DNA of 64,000 bases, taken from NCBI GenBank assembly GCA_032622095.1, contig CP136067.1, positions 82,922,705-82,986,704 on the forward strand. Direction: 5' to 3'. The DNA comes from Siphonodentalium dalli (lineage: Eukaryota; Mollusca; Scaphopoda; Gadilida; Siphonodentaliidae). Under the pieces are notes generated by a model. The model saw only the letters and a program-made list of their open reading frames with translations. It was not told where the DNA came from and made no database searches. Position numbers and translations under genes: made by a program. Positions 57,101-62,204 of the stretch are shown piece after piece (positions within the stretch are counted from its first letter, which is position 1; each line of letters opens with the position of its first letter).

Positions 57101-57431
57101 ATGCCAGGGGAGAGGAGCTCCGATAAGTTCGGCAATTTGTGCTCCGATCCTCTGCCCACACATATAACACCATTTGTTATACATAATATGTGTAATATAT
57201 ATGGTATATTGTGGGATACAATAAATATATTCAAATCATATTTCTTTTCACATATAGGTGGCGCCGCAGATCAAGCAAAAGATGGTTGAACGTGGGACGA
57301 TGATGATTGGCTACCAGCCTGATGGTAACATGGTTAACTTCTTCAGAATGATTGTTTCGAATTTGGATATCAAACAGAGTGACATGGACTTTGTTGTTGA
57401 GGAGATAGACCGACTCGGTTCTTCTCTGTAA
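23857..57431 (+). CDS. CSAD-like: Acidic amino acid decarboxylase, CSAD/GADL1-like (12 coding exons)
   Basis: This is a group II PLP-dependent decarboxylase. Family members convert cysteine sulfinate to hypotaurine, aspartate to beta-alanine or glutamate to GABA, usually in the cytosol. Coding exons are 23857-24116, 29103-29233, 32433-32523, 32839-32945, 38480-38595, 40166-40300, 48928-49109, 52789-52867, 53713-53912, 55563-55614, 56532-56621 and 57258-57431. They join in phase to 1617 nt, or 538 residues plus stop; human CSAD is about 493. Visible blocks are HFFNQLWSG (134-142), NTSQYTYE (158-165), PGGS (196-199), the PLP-stacking His237 in AHYS, Asp319 in HVDGAWGA, the PLP lysine K351 in [15 protein letters not shown] (380-390) and a C-terminal MMIGYQP. 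NTSQY is the CSAD/GADL1 form, where GAD65/67 have NTNMF, so a CSAD-type substrate is favoured over glutamate. VDGAWGA and LQAS depart from the usual VDAAWGG and LQCS. The N-terminal 85 residues are polar and unconserved. The exact substrate cannot be fixed from sequence. Confidence 0.93.
24217..24637. mobile_element. Composite foldback element in intron 1
   Basis: The strongest hairpin is 24473-24626: CACAGAATGACACGACGTGT... pairs along about 75 bases with ...CATCGTGTCGTTCTGTG, the loop being near GAGGCGCAAGCGCCTC. Upstream, TATTTATTACACGCTTGTTC at 24218 is the complement of the GCGTGTAATAAACA just before the hairpin, so a second arm pair encloses 24217-24475. Three related arms in a row suggest a composite or rearranged element. 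Confidence 0.75.
24644..24700 (-). mobile_element. Helitron-like 3' terminus (reverse orientation)
   Basis: Read on the - strand: AGCCCGGACGAAGTCGGACA then CATCAGCTAG followed by T. A GC-rich hairpin about 10 bases before a CTAG end followed by T is the Helitron 3' signature. Close relatives lie at 33690-33722 and 61537-61570. How far the element extends is not visible. Confidence 0.4.
25550..26530. repeat. ~365-bp tandem repeat, about 2.5 diverged copies
   Basis: Repeated landmarks are TTGGACGCCATCTTG (about 25906, 26334; a related GGGCGCCATCTTGGATTTTG at 25555), TATGTAGTCA (25812, 26230), GTGTTCTACA (26046, 26408) and TTTTATGACATTGG (about 26128, 26493). Copies are highly diverged, suggesting an old array inside intron 1. 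Confidence 0.6.
26540..29095. other. Intron 1, remaining part
   Basis: Apart from the dispersed repeat at 27733-27946 I see no structured feature, only AT-rich sequence with short chance frames. Confidence 0.5.
27733..27946. repeat. Three-member dispersed repeat, copy 2
   Basis: Same family as 5608-5832 and 53064-53323: TTTTTGTTAGGCTGAAAAAA, AACACGTTCATATGG, GGCGTCAAATCAGACAGGGC and the end ACCTTTAA. Confidence 0.55.
29103..29233 (+). CDS. CSAD-like: CSAD-like coding exon 2
   Basis: Residues 87-130, preceded by TATTTTCAG and followed by GTAAGTT. It encodes the family segment running from [10 protein letters not shown] to [14 protein letters not shown] followed by GHP is diagnostic of GAD/CSAD proteins. 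Intron 1 upstream is about 5.0 kb. Confidence 0.92.
29298..29490. repeat. ~110-bp tandem duplication
   Basis: Two copies of a unit containing TTTCCAT(C/G)...AGTACC, CCCTCGTAGTACCTGT, TTTGGTTCCAGATATATC and TATTTGGTAGC, starting at about 29298 and 29408. Confidence 0.8.
29706..29793. repeat. Exact 44-bp tandem duplication
   Basis: Positions 29706-29749 and 29750-29793 are identical (TGTAATCTGACTGG ... TTCGGCGTGTCC). Perfect identity in a decayed intron implies a recent duplication or an assembly artefact. Confidence 0.95.
29800..31460. other. Intron 2, no gene recognised
   Basis: A 123-codon - strand frame at 30187-30558 has no family resemblance, no splice context and ordinary composition; treated as chance. 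Nothing else is evident. Confidence 0.45.
31465..31610. mobile_element. 146-bp near-perfect foldback (MITE-like)
   Basis: GGAGATAAATATACCCTGTT at 31465 is mirrored at 31610. The inner 40 bases (ACATTCTGGGATTCGAGCAT...) pair almost perfectly with their complement. The loop is GCCGGCTTGCCGGC, itself a short palindrome. Few mismatches imply a recent insertion or gene conversion between the arms. Confidence 0.85.
31790..31982. repeat. ~80-bp direct duplication
   Basis: GCTCGTTTCGCTACTC...TGCGCCGATGAAATT...CACATTCAGATTTGATGCAC then GCTGAAGCGGCCGATG occurs at 31790-31870 and 31903-31982, separated by 32 bp. Confidence 0.88.
32433..32523 (+). CDS. CSAD-like: CSAD-like coding exon 3
   Basis: Residues 131-160 plus two bases of codon 161. 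The acceptor is TTATTTCAG and the donor GTAAGTG. It holds the HFFNQLWSG substrate-pocket block and ends in NTSQ, the CSAD/GADL1 version of the motif. Confidence 0.92.
32839..32945 (+). CDS. CSAD-like: CSAD-like coding exon 4
   Basis: Completes Gln161 and runs through YTYEVAPVF to IFCPG. The acceptor is TATATTTCAG. The donor taken is G|GTGGGT at 32946, because only this choice keeps CPGGS in phase with exon 5; GTGCAT at 32950 was the alternative and breaks the frame. Confidence 0.9.
33313..33392. repeat. (GT)n microsatellite
   Basis: GT/GTGGG-rich run. The overlapping frames on both strands are artefacts. Confidence 0.95.
33395..33722 (+). mobile_element. Helitron-like non-autonomous element, 3' end
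   Basis: Ends in CAGCCCGGACGAAGTCGGGT, then CCACCTGCTAG followed by T and a (TA)n run. The hairpin-plus-CTAG end fits Helitron 3' termini. Inside is CCGATTTCGATGAAACTTGG then TATG, a phrase shared in modified form with other repeats here. The left limit is unclear because it abuts the GT microsatellite. Confidence 0.45.
34019..34041. repeat. (TA)n microsatellite
   Basis: Short TA run, 11 units. Confidence 0.9.
34734..35911. mobile_element. 1178-bp foldback element with 8-bp target duplication (hAT-like)
   Basis: Begins CACAGGTATTTGGCC and ends GGCCTAATACCTGTG. Perfect 8-bp direct repeats GTAGAGCT flank it at 34726-34733 and 35912-35919. The arms pair almost throughout: ACAGATTTGTTTACGCGGGA and GGCCATTTTGAAA near 35182-35216 mirror TTTTCAAAATGGCCTCCCGC near 35425; CAACCCCTAAATCACCGAAA near 35031 mirrors ATTTCGGTGATTTAGGGGTT. 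Eight-bp duplications are the rule for hAT and P elements; CAC...GTG ends favour hAT. No transposase is present. It sits in intron 4. Confidence 0.85.
35990..36640. mobile_element. Cluster of interleaved inverted repeats (TCGATAATGT family)
   Basis: AGAACTTGTTTTAGGTAGAT...ATTTTGAGTCGATAATGT (36031-36088) is complementary to 36374-36432. CGTACATAATCGACTTATAATGTG (36193-36216 area) and GCGATTATTTGATTCTGA are complementary to 36540-36600. AGATAATGTGCG/CGATTATGTGCG variants recur throughout. The two arm pairs interlock rather than nest, so this is either two overlapping elements or a rearranged one. Confidence 0.6.
36779..38195. mobile_element. 1417-bp foldback with tandem-repeat arms and satellite core
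   Basis: Ends GTTACGCCGAGTTATGTAGT and the complement ...ACTACATAACTCGGCGTAAC. The outer 180 bp of each arm consists of repeated ACGAGTTNTGTAGTA. The arms continue to GTTTGTGTGGTGGACGTTAA (37030) and its complement (37865-37890). The core is the 152-bp satellite listed separately. Flanks AAATGAT and AAATGGT may be a 7-bp target duplication with one mismatch. No coding capacity. Confidence 0.8.
37044..37870. repeat. ~152-bp satellite, about 5.5 units
   Basis: Units begin at 37044, 37198, 37350, 37501 and 37653 (GACGTTAATGACGTTGTAGC), with a truncated unit from about 37780. Each contains GGTCCCTCGTCACT, CGGCAGATC, GAAACTTCGTACCTAGAAGT, ATGGCCATGTTATTAACTTGG and CCTGGTCCCGATTAC. Confidence 0.88.
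38480..38595 (+). CDS. CSAD-like: CSAD-like coding exon 5
   Basis: Begins after the acceptor CCTTTCCGCAG and ends at GAGAAG|GTGAGC. It encodes [15 protein letters not shown], a cofactor phosphate-binding block typical of the family, and ends ...YASEK. The open frame extends about 145 bp upstream into the intron, but that part does not resemble the protein. Confidence 0.92.
38680..39150 (-). repeat. Repeat with ~140-165 bp internal units ending in a (GGGCG)n-like block
   Basis: TTCAAGTTATCGCGCTATCG or a close variant recurs near 38816, 38948 and 39090; CGAACTAATTAA and CAAAATTCACGAAAA also recur. It ends CGCCCGACCATCACCCGCCG. The reverse complement matches the layout of the repeat at 43709-44256 (GGGCGGGCGGGCGG, then TTAGCGCGATAGCT), so both are one family in opposite orientation. 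Confidence 0.6.
39150..40165. other. Intron 5, no gene recognised
   Basis: AT-rich, no repeats or frames of note between the repeat at 38680-39150 and exon 6. Confidence 0.5.
40166..40300 (+). CDS. CSAD-like: CSAD-like coding exon 6
   Basis: Residues 236-280, phase 0 at both ends; acceptor ATCTATTTCAG, donor [26 protein letters not shown] carries the conserved His237 that stacks on the PLP ring in this fold. Confidence 0.93.
40301..41505. other. Intron 6 start; short tRNA-like segment
   Basis: At 41005-41055 AGTTTAGTGGTAGGACACCT...GCGGTGTTGG...AGATTCAACA resembles the D-arm, anticodon stem and T-arm of a tRNA, possibly a SINE head. AACACCTT/AAGTGTT words then repeat to about 41240. No gene. 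Confidence 0.35.
41506..41612. mobile_element. 107-bp hairpin (MITE-like) in intron 6
   Basis: TTGATCAATTTGCATCTTGT...TTATCATTTG pairs with its complement, CAAATGATAA...CAAGATGCAAACTGATCAA, one mismatch over about 33 bases. The loop is about 40 bases and contains CGGACCACCGAGG. Confidence 0.82.
42293..42590. repeat. TTATTCAGCGTCGGAGG family, copy 1
   Basis: Shares CTTTATTCAGCGTCGGAGGG, GGGATAAGCCCATAGTGGAC, GAGCGTACATCTGGTGC and CAACATATCCTCGTGTA with the copies at 45960-46410 and 63328-63950. Confidence 0.65.
42632..42905 (-). other. Unrecognised charged ORF fragment
   Basis: On the - strand about 74 codons read as an Arg/His/Glu-rich, repetitive peptide ([20 protein letters not shown]...), with echoes of RLDRVRHD just upstream. 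Base composition is less AT-rich than the neighbourhood. It could be a piece of a retroelement ORF1 or a degenerate minisatellite. No domain was recognised and no splice context was found. Confidence 0.25.
43709..44256 (+). mobile_element. Non-autonomous repeat bounded by ACTCGAC hairpins
   Basis: Starts with the hairpin GTCGAGTTTTTCAAAAACTCGAC and ends GACTGCCAAAAAACTCGAC. Inside: a GGGCGGGCGGGCGG block, then paragraphs with CAAATCAAATTTGGTATG and GATATTTGGTATATAGG and two CACCGTTAG(C/T)GCGATA(G/A)CTCA units. Related to 38680-39150. No ORF. Confidence 0.6.
44260..45120. other. Intron 6, no gene recognised
   Basis: AT-rich. Contains TTTCCAACA and CAGTTGTTGGAAATTCC near 44925-44975, a phrase recurring elsewhere in the window. 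Confidence 0.45.
45124..45480 (+). mobile_element. tRNA-derived SINE
   Basis: An A-box-like TGGTCCCATCGGTAGAATG (45133-45151) precedes a B-box-like GGTTCGAATGC (45205-45215), close to consensus GGTTCGANTCC. A tRNA-unrelated body of about 260 bp follows. Pol III promoters of this type drive SINE transcription. There is no target duplication or tail I could confirm. Confidence 0.55.
45960..46410. repeat. TTATTCAGCGTCGGAGG family, copy 2
   Basis: Shares with 63328-63950 both the TTATTCAGCGTCG block and the far end: CATAACCTCCACATGGTA, ACCAAATTTGGTTGAAATC and GGGGTCTGGGAGAAA. It reads GACTAGCTGAAAGAGG at the junction with the GGCCTACGGCCCC hairpin; reversed, this gives a hairpin followed by CTAG-T, compatible with a Helitron-like end. 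Confidence 0.6.
46740..48870. mobile_element. ~2.1-kb foldback element in intron 6
   Basis: Left-arm blocks have complements in reverse order on the right. CCTCAAACTGATTGCAACAC (46784) pairs with 48805-48830; AAATACTCAATTTATGG (46922) with CCATAAATTGAGTATTTTAC (48676); ATATCCATTTTGTAGA (46996) with 48612; GTTTAATGTGTAAAATCATT (47524) with 48155-48174; GACTCCAAATTTGAAC (47645) with 48040-48060. The loop is near 47850. Arms are roughly 1 kb and moderately diverged. No transposase or target duplication was found. Outer limits may extend by up to about 50 bp on each side. Confidence 0.75.
48928..49109 (+). CDS. CSAD-like: CSAD-like coding exon 7
   Basis: Residues 281-340 plus two bases. The acceptor is AACTTTAG and the donor AG|GTAATT. 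It has [13 protein letters not shown] (consensus ATSGTTVLGAFDP) and HVDGAWGA, whose Asp319 should pair with the PLP ring nitrogen. A large foldback element ends within roughly 60-100 bp of the acceptor. Confidence 0.92.
49700..51812 (+). pseudogene. Jockey-type LINE ORF2 (reverse transcriptase), broken
   Basis: A 5'-truncated LINE in intron 7. Readable blocks in order: [12 protein letters not shown] near 49705; [13 protein letters not shown] (50008); [20 protein letters not shown] (50313 on); [20 protein letters not shown] (RT motif A, 50577); [19 protein letters not shown] (motif B region); FADDTTVYS with the catalytic FADD intact (about 50842); NRLSLNTKK (motif D); [19 protein letters not shown]; and a thumb/C-terminal part to 51812. 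Stops near 49810, 49947, 50177, 50726 and 50868, plus frameshifts, make it non-functional. Splitting of the C-terminus into two frames near 51440 is a single indel. Confidence 0.85.
52628..52761 (+). mobile_element. Possible LINE 3' end next to exon 8
   Basis: A hairpin GGCGACAGGAAGACGACCTG...TCATGTCGCC is followed by a short GATTCT repeat (52740-52760). CR1-like LINEs often end in such short tandem tails. It may be the tail of the LINE at 49.7 kb. The adjoining TTTCTCATGTTCC now acts as the polypyrimidine part of exon 8's acceptor. Confidence 0.35.
52789..52867 (+). CDS. CSAD-like: CSAD-like coding exon 8 (PLP lysine)
   Basis: Completes Arg341 and runs [19 protein letters not shown] to KHK; acceptor TGATACAG, donor GTGAGT. 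K351 in NPHK is the Schiff-base lysine. LQAS replaces the common LQCS. A TTCTGA/GATTCT microsatellite tail ends about 28 bp upstream of the acceptor and may be the 3' end of a LINE. Confidence 0.93.
53064..53323. repeat. Three-member dispersed repeat, copy 3
   Basis: Same family as 5608 and 27733: TTTTTGCTAGGCTGACAAAA, TTATTTTCTGGCATAGAA, GTCGGTTTTATGGTGTCAAA and ACAGTGCATCTTTAA. Confidence 0.55.
53331..53712 (+). mobile_element. 5'-truncated LINE tail with 29-bp target duplication across a splice acceptor
   Basis: TCTAAGTGT(A/G)TTCCTATTC followed by TCTCAAACAG occurs at 53331-53359 and 53684-53712, 28 of 29 bases identical. The second copy is the functional acceptor of exon 9. The 324 bp between carry a short open frame ([12 protein letters not shown]...[16 protein letters not shown], then stop) resembling a LINE ORF2 C-terminus, followed by an untranslated tail ending TTGAAAATAAATGATAG. 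This is the pattern of a 5'-truncated retroposed LINE with a long target-site duplication. Confidence 0.7.
53713..53912 (+). CDS. CSAD-like: CSAD-like coding exon 9
   Basis: Residues 368-433 plus two bases. It contains [17 protein letters not shown] and [19 protein letters not shown], close to the CSAD and insect black-protein versions. The acceptor TCTCAAACAG is an exact duplicate of one 353 bp upstream (see the LINE-tail entry). Donor AG|GTATGT. Confidence 0.93.
54143..54156. repeat. Poly-C tract
   Basis: A C run of about 13-14 in intron 9. A similar run sits at 56643-56657. Confidence 0.85.
54450..55319. mobile_element. 870-bp TIR element with TTA target duplication (Harbinger-like)
   Basis: TIRs GGGTGCATTTACATTGCTAT then AGAACTGTACACAGATCT on the left, and the complement on the right (AGATCTGTATACAGTTCTAT...AAATGCACCC). 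TTA flanks both sides (54447-54449, 55320-55322). A three-base TTA/TAA duplication is typical of PIF/Harbinger. The interior is non-coding and includes AGTTGGAAATTTC phrases and a fragment related to the 62-kb minisatellite (ATCCAAAATGGCCACCGCCC). Confidence 0.8.
55323..56531. other. Introns 9 (end) and 10, no further gene
   Basis: Only exon 10 (55563-55614) is recognised here. The 124-codon - strand frame at 56074-56448 shows no family features. Confidence 0.5.
55563..55614 (+). CDS. CSAD-like: CSAD-like coding exon 10
   Basis: A short 52-bp exon, too small for simple ORF detection. It completes Arg434 and gives [17 protein letters not shown] (family: ...REGFELV). Acceptor AATCCCTACAG, donor GAG|GTTAGT. 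Confidence 0.9.
56532..56621 (+). CDS. CSAD-like: CSAD-like coding exon 11
   Basis: Exactly 30 codons, phase 0 at both ends: [17 protein letters not shown] ... WFTRLSK. N-V-C-F-W-[YF]-[IV]-P-P is a family hallmark. Acceptor TATTTTCTAG, donor AAG|GTATAT. Confidence 0.92.
56643..56657. repeat. Poly-C tract
   Basis: Run of about 14 C shortly after exon 11. Confidence 0.85.
57258..57431 (+). CDS. CSAD-like: CSAD-like coding exon 12 (stop codon)
   Basis: Begins [13 protein letters not shown] and includes [17 protein letters not shown]; ends ...DRLGSSL followed by TAA at 57429-57431. Acceptor CACATATAG. The 3' UTR follows, but no clean AATAAA signal was seen in the next few hundred bases, so the transcript end is not placed. 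Confidence 0.93.
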   Translation: MAPQIKQKMVERGTMMIGYQPDGNMVNFFRMIVSNLDIKQSDMDFVVEEIDRLGSSL

Positions 57432-58559
57432 TATCTGACCAGATTAAAGTTACATTTCATCAGATCTTCAAGCTACATGGTGTGTTTTGGGGAATGCATC
57501 ATTCAACATATTAAAGGAACTTGGCGGTTGAAGCCACAGGTGGGCCTGTGGAAAAATGACAAAATATACCAATATATTCTATGCGGGGGACAATTATACG
57601 ATATATGGACAGATGTTTTATTCGAGTTACTGGATAGGGCTTTTGTGTTGCTTACTGTAAATACACGCCAATGGATGATTGTCCCATGCATACAAATAGC
57701 ACCATGTTTACCCCGAAATTAGGAATGCGCTCGGCTAATATTCTATTTTTATCGGGAACTGGATATTTCAATTTCCTCTGAACTACTGAATACTACTAAA
57801 TAGACATTGTCCAGCATATATGTCTTCTGTTGGTTGATATAATTTCTAAATTAAATTGAAGACTAACCCTGGTATGGAAATCACTAATTGTTGCAGGAAG
57901 ACATCATTACCTATCACTTCTTGGCAACTAGCATGGACCGTGATGGACGCGCTTTACTGTAAAGGTCAATTCACACCGGGCGGGAGCGCGCGATTTTCTG
58001 TCGTCCGTAGCGGTTCAAAGCGTGTGATTTTTATATTCACACCGAAAGCGACCGAATCGCTTCGTCGCGCACGATGGTTATATTAGATCATCGTTTGAGT
58101 GCATCATGCGAAGGCAGTTAACAAATACAATGGACATTTTTAAAAACATGATTTGCTCAACATTTCATTGTGAGGTAGTCAAGTAGAATGGTGCACGGAC
58201 TTCCTAAATTCTCAGCATAGCAATTGCGTTTAATTCTATAATTCCAGTTTGTGAGTTTTTTGTATCGGTGGTTAGGGTGCAAATTGCGGGCAAAGTGACT
58301 TACAATTAAGCTTGGTCTGTCTATTTAGAATGTATTGGGACCAAGAACAAACCAGACGATTTGCAAGGAATTTTCTCTTCTCTTTTTATTATTGTATACT
58401 CGACTTCGTGTCATTCAGACATGCATGCATGGCGTTGCGCTGCTTCAGTTATCAGCCTGTCGCTAATGTCCTCCGTCACCTATGTTATCGCGGCGACAAA
58501 CGAATATATGCATGTTTCCTTCAAATAGGACAAATACGCACGGATAGATGTGTCTAATC

Positions 58560-59959
58560 TTGGTACGCAGCAAAATATCAGAACGTTTGTACCATGTTGT
58601 TACGTCGGGTACGTTGGTTACAAATTAGAAAACATATTTCCTGAATTACTTTCAGGCCCATGGGTTCACGGGGTACAAATGGTTACTTCTGGTTACTTTA
58701 CCTATTAGATAATGTTACATTTGTTACTTTTATTTTTTTTCTTAGAAATCCCAAAGTACCTTGTTACATTGGTTACAAATTATAAAACATATTTCCTGAA
58801 CTCATTTACAGCCCATGGGTACACGGGGTACAAATGGTTACTTCTGGTTACTTTACCTATCAGATAATGTTACATTTGTTACTTTTATTTGTTTTCTTAG
58901 AAATCCCAAAGTACCTTGTTACATTGGTTACAAATTATAAAACATATTTCCTGAACTCATTTATAGCCCATGGGTACACGGGGTACAAATGGTTACTTCT
59001 GGTTACTTTACCTATCAGATAATGTTACATTTGTTACTTTTATTTGTTTTCTTAGAAATCCCAAAGTACCTTGTTACATTGGTTACAAATTAGAAAACAT
59101 ATTTCCTGAACTAATTTCAGGCCCATGGGTACACGGATACAAATGGTTACTTCTGGTTACGTTACCTATTATATAATGTTACATTTGTTACTTTTATTTT
59201 TTTTTCTTAGAAATCCCAAAGTACCTTGTTACATTGGTTACAAATTAGAAAACATTCCTGAACTAATTTCAGGCCCATGGGTACACGGGGTACAAATGGT
59301 TACTTCTGGTTACTTTACCTATTAGATAATGTTACATTTGTTACTTTTGTTTTCTTCTTAGAAATCCCAAAGTACCTTGTTACATTGGTTACAAATTAGA
59401 AAACATTCCCTGAACTAATTTCAGGCCCATGGGTACACGGGATACAAATGGTTACTTCTGGTTACTTTACCTATTAGATAATGTTTCATTTGTAATTTTT
59501 TTTTCTTTTTTCTTATAAATCTCAAAGTACCTTGTTACATTGGTTACAAATTAGAAAACATATTTCCTGAACTAACATGGGTACACGGGGTACAAATGGT
59601 TACTTCTTGTTACTTAACCTATCAGATAATGTTACATTTGTTACTTTTATTTTTTTTCTTAGAAATCCCAAAGTACCTTGTTACATTGGTTACAAATTAG
59701 AAAACATATTTCCTGAACTAATTTCAGGCCCATGGGTACACGGATACAAATGGTTACTTCTGGTTACGTTACCTATTATATAATGTTACATTTGTTACTT
59801 TTATTTTTTTTTCTTAGAAATCCCAAGGTACCTTGTTACGTTGGTTACAAGTTACTCATGGGCCTGAAAGTAATTCAGGAAATATGTTTTCTAATTTGTA
59901 ACCAATGTACCTGACGTAACAACAGGGTACAAAAGTTGTGATATTTTTCGGCGTACCAA
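58560..59959. mobile_element. 1.4-kb foldback with minisatellite core, nested in a Harbinger-like element
   Basis: TIRs TTGGTACGCAGCAAAATATC... then TTGTTACGTC(A/G)GGTAC on the left, and the complement ending GGCGTACCAA on the right; about 120 bp of each end pair. Between them lie eight direct 146-156-bp units starting at 58616, 58771, 58926, 59081, 59236, 59387, 59542 and 59688. The last partial unit (59843) runs into the inverted end at about 59865. Confidence 0.82.
58616..59860. repeat. ~155-bp minisatellite, eight units
   Basis: Each unit holds GGTTACAAATTAGAAAACAT, TTCAGGCCCATGGGTACACG, ACAAATGGTTACTTCTGGTT, ATAATGTTACATTTGTTAC and AGAAATCCCAAAGTACCTTG. The repeated peptides (MGTRGTNGYF, NPKVPCYIGYKLEN) are by-products of the array. 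Confidence 0.92.
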
Positions 59960-60764
59960 AATTTTCCATATATGAATTTAAACCGCTATGGACGACAGAA
60001 AACGGCCGTAATAATCGCGCCCGGTGTGGAACAACCTTTAATTAGCTCTTTTGTGACCGATTTCTGTCGTCCGTAGCGGTTTAAAGCGCGCGATTTTTAT
60101 ATTCACACCGAACACGAACGTATGTCGCTTACCATGTAGCGGTCGCAACAGTGGTTTTATGCTTCGTCGATTTCTCGCTTTGTGGCAAACCAGCGAGATA
60201 GTTGGGTCGCTGTCAAATATGATGTTTATCCGTGCGTATTTTCCTAATTGAAGGAGACACATTAACTTATCGCCGCGATAACAAAGGGAATGCTTGGCAA
60301 GCTAGAGCTTGGCGGAATAACAGGATCGTCTGGTTAGTTTTTGGTCCCAATCCATTCCAAACAGGCAGACAAAGCTTCATTGTGAAATCACTTTGCCCAC
60401 AATTTGCACCCCCCATCACCGATAAAAAAAAATCACAAACTGGAATCAAGAAAGAAATTCATTTAAACGCAATTGCTATGAGAATTGAGGAAGATCGTAT
60501 ATCAATCAACTTGACATATTATATTTGACAATGAAATGAGTTTGAAAAACTCTTACATGAATATGTTGAGCACATTCTGTTTAAAATGTACATATGCATT
60601 GTATTTGTGACCTGTCTGAAAATGATGCACTCAAACGGTTATCTACCCAACCCATCGCGCGCGACGAAGCGATTCAGTCGCGTTCGGTGTGAATATAAAA
60701 ATCGCGCGCTTAAGACCTTAAGACAACCATTGATATGTTCGCTCGACTGACAAACGGTCATTCC

Positions 60765-61535
60765 GTTTAGGTATCGCTTCACTTTTATCAATGCTATTTA
60801 ACATAATCCTAGATGTTTTCGTTTGTTTGATACTCAGCAGCCAAGTTTGAGCATCCGACATAGTAGAACTTCAGGTCTATTAGACTTATGATGCCTAATT
60901 TCACACTGATTTATGACTTTAAATTCATAACAATCAATTTTTTACGTGTATTTCGACTGAGTTTTGTCAACTGTTGCTTATGTTTGACCCTCAATTGTAA
61001 ACATACGAGTTCATATATTTCACCGGAAATTCAGCAACATGAAACGTACTTTGAATGCAAGCCACAAAACGTATAGGTGGTCCGTTTACTGTTCCCAAAA
61101 CAGCGTCACGTGCATGACATTTCCGGATTCATAGCAAAACGGGGAGGTAATATTGGCATATTTGTACGTCAGGGCATTACTATATATAATTTAATATTCC
61201 TTCTGTTGATGGCGATTTGAACAAATATGAATATTTCTGCAACGAACGCCGCCCAAGCCTTTAAGACTAATATTTGGAAGGATACTTGGTTCAAACTGAC
61301 CATGACGAGAAAACAACCAAGTAAACACAATGATATATGCATGTAAGTTGATATTTGCGCCACTTTTCATCAAGTCCTCCGAGTTACACTGCCTATATAT
61401 ACATGTATATGCGATATAGTATGGCGGGAAACTGTCAAATAGTAATATAATTGTACAATTGTGAAACAGCTTGGCATGAAATTTTGTATAAATGGTCAGT
61501 CTGAAAACTGTCTTTCCCGACGAATCAATCACTAG
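60765..61535. other. No gene recognised
   Basis: AT-rich sequence downstream of the nested foldbacks. Overlapping - strand frames at 61169-61532 have no recognisable domain. Confidence 0.45.
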
Positions 61536-61536
61536 C

Positions 61537-61570
61537 TGGTTTACCCGGCATTGCTCGGGAAAAGAAGATT
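61537..61570 (-). mobile_element. Helitron-like 3' terminus (reverse orientation)
   Basis: Read on the - strand: TTCCCGAGCAATGCCGGGTA, AACCAGCTAG, then T. Same hairpin-spacer-CTAG-T layout as 24644 and 33722 with different hairpin bases. The extent of the element is unknown. Confidence 0.4.
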
Positions 61571-61669
61571 GAAAACATCTTGTAGTGTGTTGACATGCAT
61601 ATATTCAATTATAAAACCCCTCTTTGTACACCACATTGGCAGTCTTCAACAACCGTGTTCGTAACACCG

Positions 61670-61885
61670 TTGACTGTTGATCTATTACAGTTTATATCAA
61701 TAAAGGACGTTGACAGTTGATCTAATCATGATTATGGCATGGATAAAGAGCGTCAATGTCGCTTGTGCTATTCGAAACGATGTGTGCGGTCTCCGTGTAG
61801 ACTAGCGATAAAGAGCGTTCACTGTTGATCTATTCCTGATATGGTATGGATAAAGAGCGATCTGTTCGCTTATGTACAGCAACTT
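61670..61885. repeat. Degenerate ~80-bp direct repeat
   Basis: GTTGATCTA(A/T)TC(A/C)TGAT and TGG(C/T)ATGGATAAAGAGCG recur at about 61707 and 61832, with a further GTTGATCTATTACAG at 61676 and GATAAAGAGCGTTCACTG at 61808. Confidence 0.6.
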
Positions 61886-62204
61886 GTTAACAAGATTTCG
61901 TGTGGAGTCTCAGCTTTTTAAAGACATCTGAGGTCAAATGGTTCCTATCTAATAATATTATCCGAGTAAAATCACCCCCATATACATGTACAAATAATCA
62001 GTTCCCAATGGTCCAGTCGTTTGGTCGCCTATAGCCGGGCAAACAAACTAACAAAATTTATTATAATAGATAATGGACGACAGATTCAAAATGGCAGCAA
62101 CTTTTTTGTTTAAATGGCCGCCGTTTTCAGCTTGTACTCAATGAATTCGAAGAATGTACATGTAACTTCCATTCCTTATTCGAAAATATTATATTTCTCT
62201 CAAA

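Larger units (their letters stand above)
57956..60760. mobile_element. Harbinger-like foldback with ~600-bp arms, interrupted
   Basis: The left arm (57956-58559) and right arm (about 60045-60720) are reverse complements in many blocks: TTTATATTCACACCGAA with CGAAGCGATT, GTTTGAGTGCATCAT, TAGCAATTGCGTTTAA, TTCCAGTTTGTGA, GTGCAAATTG(C/T)GGGCAAAGTG and TTATCGCGGCGA. The TIR is the one beside the Harbinger pseudogene at 6 kb. The middle is occupied by an unrelated 1.4-kb foldback (58560-59959) and a stray TIR copy (59985-60040). No transposase is present. Confidence 0.65.

Noticed and set aside
58834-59914. Series of similar 60-68 codon frames
   Set aside because: By-products of the ~155-bp minisatellite; repeat length is not a constant multiple of three and there are no protein features.
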